A stretch of DNA of 64,000 nt, taken from assembly GCF_002222655.1 (NCBI RefSeq), contig NZ_CP022423.1:1488001-1552000 (forward strand), written 5' to 3'. Numbering within the stretch: the first letter of the stretch is position 1; each line of letters opens with the position of its first letter. Shown one piece after another: positions 57,034-64,000 of the stretch. Position numbers and translations under genes: made by a program. The notes beneath the pieces are model-generated. The model saw only the letters and a program-made list of their open reading frames with translations, was not told the origin of the DNA and did no database searches. Source of the DNA: Vitreoscilla filiformis (GTDB lineage Bacteria > Pseudomonadota > Gammaproteobacteria > Burkholderiales > Burkholderiaceae_C).

Positions 57034-57489
57034 TCAGGCGATGTGCAAGGGGATCGTCACCGGCCCGTCGTTCAGCAAATGCACGCGCATGTGGGCGCCA
57101 AATTCCCCGCCCGCCACCAGCGGATGGCGGGCCCGTGCCTGCGCCAAGACGGCCTCATACAGCGCCTGGCCTTGTGCGGCAGGCGCGGCGCCGATGAAAC
57201 TGGGGCGGTTGCCGCTGGAGGTGTCCGCCGCCAAAGTGAACTGCGACACGATGAGCAAACCGCCCGGCGTGCCTGCACCGTCCAGGTTTTGCACGCTGCG
57301 GTTCATCTTGCCGGCGTCGTCGCTGAAGATGCGCAGCTTGAGCAGTTTGTCCACCAGCTTGGCGGCGTGGGCGGGGGTGTCGGTGGGTTGGGCGCAGACC
57401 AGCACCAGCAACCCGGGGCCGATGGCCCCGGCCACGCGATCCTCCACTTCCACACGGGCGTGGGTGACGCGCTGAATCAAAGCCATCAT
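57034..57489 (-). CDS. dtd: D-aminoacyl-tRNA deacylase
   Basis: Removes D-amino acids (and glycine) mischarged onto tRNAs. The two cross-subunit active-site motifs are present as [12 protein letters not shown] and [12 protein letters not shown], and the C-terminal [13 protein letters not shown] is characteristic. 151 residues is standard. The ATG overlaps the stop of the CDF transporter gene (ATGA). It runs tail-to-tail into the TctC-like gene with a five-base gap. Confidence 0.95.
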   Translation of the reverse strand: MMALIQRVTHARVEVEDRVAGAIGPGLLVLVCAQPTDTPAHAAKLVDKLLKLRIFSDDAGKMNRSVQNLDGAGTPGGLLIVSQFTLAADTSSGNRPSFIGAAPAAQGQALYEAVLAQARARHPLVAGGEFGAHMRVHLLNDGPVTIPLHIA

Positions 57490-58397
57490 GCGGCGTTTTC
57501 CTCTGTGGGTGAACCGAGGGTCAGGGCCTCGGCGTGGGTTTTCACATCCATGGGCAACATCTGCAAACTGACGTACAGGCCCGGCACCGCCTGCATCAAC
57601 GCCAGTTCAACGGCGCTGCGGGTGCGCTCCGCGTCGGCAAGCGCACAGGTGCCCGGCAGGTGCATGTGCAAATCCGCGTAGCGTCGGGCGCCGGCGCGAC
57701 GGGTGACCACATGATCAAAACGCAGTGTGCCCGAAGCGAAACGGGTCAAAACCGCATGGATGGCCTGGCGATGTTCAGGCTCCAACGCCCGATCCATCAG
57801 CCCATCCACCGAGCGCCACACCAACGCCACCCCTTCGCGCACGATGTTGAGCGCCACGGCGATGGCCACCAGCGGATCGAGCCAAAACCAGCCCGTCCCC
57901 TGCACGGCGATCAGCCCGATCACCACACCGGCGGACGTCCAGACATCGGTGATGAGGTGGCGGGCATCGGCTTCCAGTGCCATCGAGTGGTGTTCGCGGG
58001 CTTTTTTGAGCATGGCCCAGGCCAGCGCCCCGTTGAGCGCCGAACTCAACACCGACAGCCCCAACCCCAGGCTCAACCCTTCCAATGGCTGCGGATGCAA
58101 CCAGCGATCCACCGAGGTGACGATGATGGCCAGCGCGGCCACCAAAATCAGCACGCCCTCAAAGCCGCTGGAGAAGTATTCGGCTTTGTGGTGGCCGTAG
58201 GGGTGATCTTCGTCGGGCGGTTGGGCGGCGATGGTCACCATGGCCAAGGCGAACATGGCACCGGCCAAGTTGACCAGCGATTCCATCGCGTCGGACAACA
58301 GGCTCACCGATCCGGTGAGCCACCAGGCGCCCGTTTTCAGGGCGATGGTGGCCATCGCAACGGCCACCGAGAGTTTCAGATAACTGGCAACTTGCAT
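57486..58397 (-). CDS. Cation diffusion facilitator family metal exporter
   Basis: A 303-residue inner-membrane antiporter that expels zinc, iron or similar divalent metals in exchange for protons. Four to six hydrophobic helices span residues 5-190. The metal site residues are in [11 protein letters not shown] (helix 2) and [12 protein letters not shown] (helix 5), giving the DxxxE/HxxxD pattern of the FieF-like group. A cytoplasmic C-terminal domain with histidines ([11 protein letters not shown]) completes it. It overlaps dtd by four bases. Confidence 0.9.
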   Translation of the reverse strand: MQVASYLKLSVAVAMATIALKTGAWWLTGSVSLLSDAMESLVNLAGAMFALAMVTIAAQPPDEDHPYGHHKAEYFSSGFEGVLILVAALAIIVTSVDRWLHPQPLEGLSLGLGLSVLSSALNGALAWAMLKKAREHHSMALEADARHLITDVWTSAGVVIGLIAVQGTGWFWLDPLVAIAVALNIVREGVALVWRSVDGLMDRALEPEHRQAIHAVLTRFASGTLRFDHVVTRRAGARRYADLHMHLPGTCALADAERTRSAVELALMQAVPGLYVSLQMLPMDVKTHAEALTLGSPTEENAA

Positions 58398-58439
58398 GGG
58401 GAAGATTGTCCCGATCCACCATGGCGCCTACCTGAAGGC

Positions 58440-58979
58440 TCAGAAGATCACACTGAGCAGCTCGACTTCGAATTGCAGCGTGGCATTGGGCGGAATCACA
58501 CCGCCTGCGCCTTGTTCACCGTAAGCGATGGCCGGCGGACAGGTCAGGCGTGCTTTGCCCCCGGCTTGGAGGCGCTGCAAGCCTTCCGTCCAGCACGGGA
58601 TCACCCGATCGAGCGGGAATTCAGCCGGTTGGCCTCGGCGGTGTGAGCTGTCGAACTCGGTGCCATCGGCCAGCGTGCCTCGGTAATGCACCTTGACGCT
58701 GTCGGTGGCGCGTGGCGTGCGGCCAGTGCCTTCTTTGAGCACGGTGAACACCAAGCCGCTGGGCAATACCACGGCGCCCGGCTCTTGGGCTGCCGAGGCG
58801 GCCAGATCCGGCCCCGATGCCGCTTCCGCTGGGCGGGCCACCGGCTTGGGCGCCGCCGCGATGCGAGCGGCGCTGCGTTGCTGGGTGTCGGTAATGGCCT
58901 GCCAGCCCCAAAGGAGCATGCCGCTCAACACCAGCACGGTCAGGGCCAACATCAGCCGGGTGAGGGTGCGTTGTTGCAT
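58440..58979 (-). CDS. Membrane-anchored FKBP-type peptidyl-prolyl isomerase
   Basis: A 179-residue protein. One N-terminal helix (LMLALTVLVLSGMLLWGW) anchors it, probably facing the periplasm, and an alanine-rich linker leads to a C-terminal FKBP domain. The domain shows VKVHYRGTLADGTEFDSSHR, VIPCWTEGLQRLQAGGKARL, PPAIAYGEQGAGGVIPPNAT and LQFEVELLSV. The isomerase residues appear complete. The ATG at 58979 is chosen because it starts just before the helix; an upstream frame reaches into tyrS. It lies 13 bases after tyrS and probably shares its transcript. Confidence 0.9.
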   Translation of the reverse strand: MQQRTLTRLMLALTVLVLSGMLLWGWQAITDTQQRSAARIAAAPKPVARPAEAASGPDLAASAAQEPGAVVLPSGLVFTVLKEGTGRTPRATDSVKVHYRGTLADGTEFDSSHRRGQPAEFPLDRVIPCWTEGLQRLQAGGKARLTCPPAIAYGEQGAGGVIPPNATLQFEVELLSVIF

Positions 58980-58992
58980 GACGGGCACCGCC

Positions 58993-60249
58993 TCAAGCCA
59001 GGGTGACGCGGGCGAACTTGCGCTTGCCCACTTGCAGCACAAAGGTGCCGGCGTTGATCTTCAGCCCTCGGTCGGACAGCACCGTGCCATCCAAGCGCAC
59101 GCCGCCTTGTTCCACCATGCGCAGCCCTTCGCTGGTGCTGGGCACGAGGTTGGCGGCTTTGAGCAGCGCCCCAATGGCCATCGGCGCGCCGCTCAGGCTC
59201 ACTTCGGGGATGTCATCGGGGATGCCGCCCTTGGCGCGGTTGTTGAAGTCGGCTTCGGCGGCATCGGCGGCAGCGGCGTTGTGGAAGCGCGCGGTGATCT
59301 CCTTGGCCAGCAGCACCTTGGCATCCTTCGGGTTGCGCCCGCCGGTCACTTCGGCCTTCAGGGCCTCGATCTCGCGTTCGCTGCGGAAGCTCAACAACGT
59401 GAACCACTTCCACATCTGCTCATCGCTGATCGACAGGATCTTGGCGAACATGCTGTTAGGCGCTTCGGTGATGCCCACATAGTTGTTTTTGGATTTGGAC
59501 ATCTTTTCGATGCCATCCAGCCCTTCCAGCAGCGGCATGGTCAGCACGCACTGCGCTTCTTGGCCGTATTCGGCTTGCAGGGCGCGGCCCACCAGCAGGT
59601 TGAATTTTTGATCCGTGCCGCCCAATTCCAGGTCGCTCTTCAAGGCCACTGAGTCATAGCCCTGCATCAGCGGGTAGAGCAGCTCGTGCATCGAAATCGG
59701 GGCGTTGGATTGGAAGCGCTTGGTGAAATCGTCGCGCTCCAGCAGGCGGGCCAGGGTGTACTTGGCGGCGAGTTGGATCATGCCGCGTGCGCCCAGCGGA
59801 TCGCACCACTCGGAGTTGTAGCGAATCTCGGTTTTCTCCGGGTCGAGCACCAAACTGGCTTGTTTGTAATAGGTTTGCGCGTTGGCTTCGATCTGCTCTT
59901 TGGTGAGCGGCGGGCGCGTGCTGTTGCGGCCGGACGGGTCGCCGATCAGCGAGGTGAAATCGCCAATCAAAAAGATGACGCGGTGGCCCAAGTCTTGGAG
60001 CTGGCGCATCTTGTTCAGCACCACGGTGTGGCCGAGGTGGATGTCCGGTGCCGTCGGGTCGAGGCCGAGTTTGATGCGCAGCGGCTGGCCGGTGGCCTCC
60101 GAGCGTTGCAGTTTTTTCACCCAGTCCGACTGCGGCAGCAGCTCAGCGCAGCCGCGCAGGGACACGGCCAGCGCCTCGCGCACGGCATCGCTCATGGGGG
60201 CGGCGGTTTCGGGGGAGGTGGAGGCGGTCGGCAGGGCAGCGTCGGACAT
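58993..60249 (-). CDS. tyrS: Tyrosyl-tRNA synthetase
   Basis: Class I synthetase. The HIGH motif is [12 protein letters not shown] and the KMSKS motif is [25 protein letters not shown] and [15 protein letters not shown] mark it as the TyrRS branch with HLGH (TyrZ-like). A C-terminal S4 domain ([20 protein letters not shown]) is present. 418 residues. A second ATG at residue 19 could be the true start; the first 18 residues are Ala/Ser/Thr-rich. Confidence 0.96.
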   Translation of the reverse strand: MSDAALPTASTSPETAAPMSDAVREALAVSLRGCAELLPQSDWVKKLQRSEATGQPLRIKLGLDPTAPDIHLGHTVVLNKMRQLQDLGHRVIFLIGDFTSLIGDPSGRNSTRPPLTKEQIEANAQTYYKQASLVLDPEKTEIRYNSEWCDPLGARGMIQLAAKYTLARLLERDDFTKRFQSNAPISMHELLYPLMQGYDSVALKSDLELGGTDQKFNLLVGRALQAEYGQEAQCVLTMPLLEGLDGIEKMSKSKNNYVGITEAPNSMFAKILSISDEQMWKWFTLLSFRSEREIEALKAEVTGGRNPKDAKVLLAKEITARFHNAAAADAAEADFNNRAKGGIPDDIPEVSLSGAPMAIGALLKAANLVPSTSEGLRMVEQGGVRLDGTVLSDRGLKINAGTFVLQVGKRKFARVTLA

Positions 60250-60299
60250 GGTGCGGCAAGCGGCGGCAAGGCCGGAGAAAGCGTCAAAAATAGCCGCCG

Positions 60300-60305
60300 A
60301 TTCTA
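60300..60305 (-). promoter_or_regulatory. Possible -10 element (TAGAAT) of tyrS
   Basis: TAGAAT on the minus strand lies 51 bases before the tyrS ATG, in the 71-bp region shared with the divergent anmK. It is the same hexamer as upstream of bamE and maeB. Confidence 0.3.
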
Positions 60306-60320
60306 CGAGCCGACCCCGTC

Positions 60321-61454
60321 ATGACCCCTGATTCCGAACTGTTCATCGGCCTGATGTCCGGCACCTCGCTGGACGGTGTGGACGGCGTGCTGGCCGAGTT
60401 GCCCGCGCTGCGCGTGTGCGCCTACGCCCATCGCCCCATGCCGCTGGCGCTGCGTGCCGAACTGCTGGCCCTCAACACCCCCGGCGACAACGAGTTACAC
60501 CGCGCCGCCCTGGCTGCCAATGCGCTGGCGTTGGTGCAAGCCGAAGTGGTCGCCGAGTTGCTGGACAGCGCGGGTGTGACGGCGGCGCAAGTGCGCGCCA
60601 TCGGTTCACACGGGCAAACCGTGCGCCACCGCCCCGGCGAGTTCGACGGCACTGGCTACACGCTGCAACTCAACCAAGGTGCGCTGCTGGCCGAGCGCTG
60701 CGGCATCGACGTGGTGTGCGATTTTCGCTCCCGCGACGTGGCTGCCGGTGGCCAAGGCGCGCCGCTGGTGCCGGCGTTTCATGCCCAAGTGTTTGGCGTG
60801 CTGGGGCAGGCGCGGGCGGTGTTGAACTGGGGCGGCATCGGCAACCTGACGCTGTTGCCGCCGTTGGATGCCACCGGCCAGCCCACCGGCCCGGTGCGGG
60901 GTTTCGATTGCGGCCCCGGCAATGCGTTGCTGGATGGTTGGATCGCCCACCATCGCGGCTCACCTTATGACGCCGACGGCGCCTGGGCCGCCAGCGGCAG
61001 GGTGAACGCCACCTTGCTGGCCGAATTGCTGGCCGAGCCCTTTTTGGCCGCGCCGCCGCCCAAAAGCACCGGGCGGGATTTGTTCAATGCCGCTTGGTTG
61101 GCCCAGCGATTGGCGCCCCATGCCGCCGTGGCGGCGGTGGATGTGCAGGCCACGCTGGCCGAATTCACCGTGCAAGCGGCTGCACAGGCGCTGCACGCAC
61201 ACGCCCCCGATGCGCCTGAGCTGCTGGTGTGTGGCGGCGGGGCGCTCAACACGCATTTGATGCGGCGGTTGGCAGCCGCATTGCCAGCGGTGCGGGTGCG
61301 CAGCAGCGCTGAAGCGGGCCTGCCGCCGATGCAAGTCGAGGCGGCGGCGTTTGCGTGGTTGGCGTGGGCGTGGGGCGAACGCCAAGCGGGCAACCGGCCT
61401 GAAGTGACGGGGGCTCGTGGTCTGCGGGTGTTGGGGAGTGCGTATCCGCGCTGA
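60321..61454 (+). CDS. anmK: Anhydro-N-acetylmuramic acid kinase
   Basis: Converts 1,6-anhydroMurNAc to MurNAc-6-phosphate in cell-wall recycling. The N-terminal FIGLMSGTSLDGVDGVLAEL is diagnostic; GSHGQTVRHRPGEF, LNWGGIGNLTLL and FDCGPGNALLDGWI follow in order. VCGGGALNTHLMRRLA and GLPPMQVEAAAFAWLAW close the domain. 377 residues. It is divergent from tyrS, as in many Burkholderiales. Together with the lytic transglycosylase (36-38 kb) and AmgK it points to active muropeptide recycling. Confidence 0.95.
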   Translation: MTPDSELFIGLMSGTSLDGVDGVLAELPALRVCAYAHRPMPLALRAELLALNTPGDNELHRAALAANALALVQAEVVAELLDSAGVTAAQVRAIGSHGQTVRHRPGEFDGTGYTLQLNQGALLAERCGIDVVCDFRSRDVAAGGQGAPLVPAFHAQVFGVLGQARAVLNWGGIGNLTLLPPLDATGQPTGPVRGFDCGPGNALLDGWIAHHRGSPYDADGAWAASGRVNATLLAELLAEPFLAAPPPKSTGRDLFNAAWLAQRLAPHAAVAAVDVQATLAEFTVQAAAQALHAHAPDAPELLVCGGGALNTHLMRRLAAALPAVRVRSSAEAGLPPMQVEAAAFAWLAWAWGERQAGNRPEVTGARGLRVLGSAYPR

Positions 61455-61457
61455 AGG

Positions 61458-62093
61458 TCAGCCGTTCAGCCAGCCCGCTGTGTGAACTTTGTGAACCAAC
61501 TGGGCAACGTTGCACACCTCCAGCTTGCGCAAAATGTTTTCCCGGTGCTTGTCCACCGTTTTGGGGGACAGGGCCAGGGTGTCGGCGATCACGGTGTTGC
61601 TCAGACCGTCGCAAATCAGTTTGGTGATTTGCAGTTCGCGGCGCGTCAAGGGCATGTCGGTGTCGCTGACCAAAGAGCGTACTTCGGCGGGGATGATGCG
61701 GCGTCCCGCCAGCACCGCCCGCAAATGGGCGATCAATTCGGCGCCGCTTTCGTCTTTGAGCAACACCGCGTCCGCTTGAACGTCGATCAGTTGTTGCAGG
61801 ATCACGCCCGAGCGTGACCCCGTCAACGCCACCACCTTCAGCTCAGGATGGCGCGCCTTGAGCCAGCCGATCAGTGCCGAGCTGTCGCCGCCGGGCATGT
61901 GGTAATCGATCAGTAGAAGGTGGGCGTTGTGTTCGCGCACCAGCTCTTTGACCGGGTCGAGGTGGCTGGTGTCGGCCACCACGTCGAAATCGGGTTCCAG
62001 GGCCAGGAGCAGTTTCAAGCCGTCCCGAAAAATCGCGTGGTCATCGGCCAGCACCACGCGGATGCGGTGGGGGGAAGCAGAAGGAGTCACCAT
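61458..62093 (-). CDS. LuxR/NarL-type response regulator
   Basis: A 211-residue regulator. The receiver begins IRVVLADDHAIFRDGLKLLL, with the acceptor aspartate in LLIDYHMPGGDSS and the lysine in AVLLKDES. The NarL/LuxR helix-turn-helix is LTRRELQITKLICDGLSNTV followed by LSPKTVDKHRENILRKL. The start is uncertain: ATGs at 62099 and 62093 and a GTG at 62090 are all possible, none with a clear ribosome binding site. The gene is head-to-head with a histidine kinase gene, and the two start codons overlap in CATGGTCATG. It is probably the partner of that kinase. Confidence 0.88.
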   Translation of the reverse strand: MVTPSASPHRIRVVLADDHAIFRDGLKLLLALEPDFDVVADTSHLDPVKELVREHNAHLLLIDYHMPGGDSSALIGWLKARHPELKVVALTGSRSGVILQQLIDVQADAVLLKDESGAELIAHLRAVLAGRRIIPAEVRSLVSDTDMPLTRRELQITKLICDGLSNTVIADTLALSPKTVDKHRENILRKLEVCNVAQLVHKVHTAGWLNG

Positions 62094-64000
62094 GGTCATG
62101 ACAAGAGAGGGTGGGCGTCCGTGGATCGGGCGGGCGTTGGCGTCAGGCCACGCATGGCGCTGCGTCGTGCTGGCGCTGGTGTTGGGGGGGCTGCTGGGGC
62201 TGCTGTGGGGCGAACGGAACCCATCGGAGGCCGCCCAGCCGTCGCCCTGCATTGTGACGGCCACGCCTCAGGTGCTGTCTTTGCAGCACTGCCAAGCCAC
62301 GCTGTATGCGCCGACATGGTCGTGGGCCGGGCTGCTGGCGCCGGACGATCCCCAGCAATGGCGGCACGAGCGCATCCATTTGGATGCCCGCATTGCGGCT
62401 CCCCTGGAGCGGGTGTTGAGCTTGGGCGTACCCGACGCACGGGTCATCCAAGTGAGCCGCCTGCGCGCCGACGGCACCGCCGAGCCGCTGCTCGATCTGA
62501 ACCACCGTTCCCCGTTTGCACAACGCCCGGCGCCCGAGGCCCAGCTCGGGCTGCCCGTGGTGATCTTGCCGGGGCCGCAGGTGCTGGAGCTGCGTTATCA
62601 CCTGCACTTGGGCGGGCGGTTGCAGGCGCGGCTGTTGTCGTCCAGCGCTTTCCAGACCGAGCGCTTGCGGGCCGATTTGCTCAGCGGGGTGATGGTGGGC
62701 GGGCTGTTCGCACTGCTGGGGGTGGTGGTGGTTTACCACCGCGTGGCGCGTCAATCGGCGTATTTGGCGTATGCCGGGCTGGTGATGGCGCAGTTGTTGC
62801 TGTTGCTGCAAATCGGCGGGCAGGCGTTCGCGCTGTTTTGGCCCGATGCGCCCGAGTGGAACCAGTGCGCCCCAGCCGTGTTGGCGACGTGGGTGATCGT
62901 GTGCCACGCCTTGTTTGCCGCCGGGCTGTTCCGGTTGCGTGAGCGGCACCGGCGGCTGTGCATGGCGCACCGGGGGGTGTTGGTGCTGGCGGCGCTCAAC
63001 TTGGTGCCGTGGGGTGGGGTGGAGCGTCTGGTGGCTGGCAGCGTGCTGCTGGCGGGGGTGTATGCACCCTTGGCCTTGGGCACGGCGGCGGTGGCGTTGC
63101 GCGAGCGGTTGCCGGGCACGCGCTTGTATGTGCTGGGTTTGGGCGCGTTGGCGGTGTTCAGTTTTGGGCTGTTTTTCTTGGGCATCATCGGCCACAACCC
63201 GTTGCCGCAGGTGGATTTTTTCCTCTACCCCAAGATCGGTGCCTTGCTGGAAATCGGCTTTTTTGCGGCGGCTTTGGTGGATCAAGTTCGGCTGTTCCAA
63301 GCCCAGCAGGCCGAGCAGCGACAGCGGCGTTTGGCCGACGCGCAAGCCCTGGTGCAAGCCGAGGCCGACCGGCTGGCCGCCCAGGCCCGCGCCGAGCAAA
63401 AAAGCCTGCAACTGGCCAGTGCGGGTCACGACATCGCTCAGCCCCTCGCGTCCCTGCGCATGGTGGCGCAGGTGTTGCGCCAAACGGAGGGGAGTGCGCC
63501 GGTGTCCCAGCATCTGGAGCGGGTGTTGGATCACACGCAAGCATTGCTGCGCGATCTGGTGGAGCGGGAGCGGCGTGAGCATCGGGTTCACAGCCAGTCG
63601 GTGATGGTGGGGGATGTGCTGGCCGAGCTGGTGCTCGAACACCGGGCAGCGGCGCAGGCCAAGGGCGTGGTGCTGCGGTATGTGGACAGCCAAGTGGAGA
63701 TTTTGGTGTCGCCGCTCATCCTGGGGCGGGTGCTGCGCAATTTGCTGAGCAATGCACTGCGCTACACGCCGGGCGGGCGGGTGGTGCTGGGGGTTCGCCG
63801 CCGGGACGGTGGGGTGGAGCTGCAAGTGTTGGACACCGGCCCCGGCCTGGCCGCCGCTCAGGTGGAAACCTTGCTGCGTCCATTTGAACAAGGGCGTACT
63901 GGGGCGGCGGAGGGGTTTGGCCTGGGGTTGTTCATCGTGCGCAGTTTGTGCGAGCAGGCGGGGTGGGTGTTGCGCATCCGTTCGCGGTGGGGCGGGGGAG
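62092..64000 (+). CDS. 7TM (7TMR-DISM-like) sensor histidine kinase, 3' end cut by window
   Basis: The frame is open from the ATG at 62092, with AAGGAG six bases upstream, to the window edge, at least 636 codons. A signal-anchor helix (VVLALVLGGLLGLLWG) is followed by a periplasmic domain of about 160 residues. About seven closely spaced hydrophobic helices lie at residues 200-400 (SGVMVGGLFALLGVVVVYH through LEIGFFAAALVD). A coiled coil rich in Gln/Ala leads to HisKA with ASAGHDIAQPLASLRM. The ATPase domain shows NLLSNALRYTPGG, LDTGPGL and GFGLGLFIV. This is the 7TM-DISM kinase layout. Ligand unknown; the head-to-head response regulator is the likely partner. Confidence 0.85.
   Translation, partial: MVMTREGGRPWIGRALASGHAWRCVVLALVLGGLLGLLWGERNPSEAAQPSPCIVTATPQVLSLQHCQATLYAPTWSWAGLLAPDDPQQWRHERIHLDARIAAPLERVLSLGVPDARVIQVSRLRADGTAEPLLDLNHRSPFAQRPAPEAQLGLPVVILPGPQVLELRYHLHLGGRLQARLLSSSAFQTERLRADLLSGVMVGGLFALLGVVVVYHRVARQSAYLAYAGLVMAQLLLLLQIGGQAFALFWPDAPEWNQCAPAVLATWVIVCHALFAAGLFRLRERHRRLCMAHRGVLVLAALNLVPWGGVERLVAGSVLLAGVYAPLALGTAAVALRERLPGTRLYVLGLGALAVFSFGLFFLGIIGHNPLPQVDFFLYPKIGALLEIGFFAAALVDQVRLFQAQQAEQRQRRLADAQALVQAEADRLAAQARAEQKSLQLASAGHDIAQPLASLRMVAQVLRQTEGSAPVSQHLERVLDHTQALLRDLVERERREHRVHSQSVMVGDVLAELVLEHRAAAQAKGVVLRYVDSQVEILVSPLILGRVLRNLLSNALRYTPGGRVVLGVRRRDGGVELQVLDTGPGLAAAQVETLLRPFEQGRTGAAEGFGLGLFIVRSLCEQAGWVLRIRSRWGGG

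Noticed and set aside
62143..63891. 582-codon minus-strand frame opposite the 7TM kinase
   Set aside because: His/Gln-rich complement of a membrane-kinase gene whose forward frame has helices, HisKA and ATPase motifs.

Overview
The window is a 64-kb piece of a GC-rich betaproteobacterial chromosome, order Burkholderiales. Gene order and protein sequences fit the Comamonadaceae/Sphaerotilus-Leptothrix-Ideonella neighbourhood: hpf-ptsN-hprK, fur/bamE-dapB, leuS-lptE-holA, dksA-STAS protein-hslVU, rsmA-surA-lptD/amgK. I cannot name a genus from sequence alone. About 57 protein genes are supported. They are tightly packed, and many start and stop codons overlap as ATGA or GTGA. I found no rRNA, tRNA or CRISPR array.

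Layout. 1-2.6 kb: 3' end of a periplasmic sulfate-binding protein, a HAD hydrolase and a CorA transporter. 2.8-7.8 kb: ribosome hibernation factor and nitrogen-PTS regulators (hpf, ptsN, hprK), fur, bamE, dapB, exbB-exbD. 7.8-8.5 kb: a solitary integron gene cassette with an unknown lipoprotein gene and a well-formed attC site, wedged between exbD and leuS. 8.5-16.2 kb: leuS, lptE, holA, then pncC, pgpA, thiL on the other strand, then rhlE. 16.1-21.0 kb: an accessory hotspot between rhlE and a response-regulator gene. It holds a decayed toxin, an intact antitoxin and a large SIR2-domain protein of anti-phage type. The flanking gene ends are duplicated exactly (73 bp and 56 bp), so two different cargos appear stacked in tandem.

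21-26 kb: a DctS/FixL-like sensor and its regulator, divergent from an NADP-malic enzyme (maeB); C4-dicarboxylate control is a reasonable inference. 26.2-28 kb: a secreted barnase-like RNase, its barstar-like inhibitor and a DUF1566-type exported protein. 28-33.6 kb: envelope biogenesis and 16S rRNA methylation (rsmA, surA, lptD), with amgK divergent. 33.6-48 kb, almost all minus strand: cca, an epimerase-like protein, lytic transglycosylase, YgjP-like peptidase, plsC, gmhB, glyS, an OLD-like ATPase inserted between glyS and glyQ, lnt and corC.

48-64 kb: CobW-type metallochaperone, dksA, a proline-rich STAS protein, hslVU, a potassium channel, a 5'-nucleotidase, a cupin, a Bug/TctC binding protein, dtd, a CDF metal exporter, an FKBP isomerase, tyrS and anmK. 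The window ends with a LuxR-type response regulator head-to-head with a 7TM histidine kinase cut by the window end. The least ordinary parts are the integron cassette, the stacked defence hotspot and the OLD-like gene inside the glycyl-tRNA synthetase operon.
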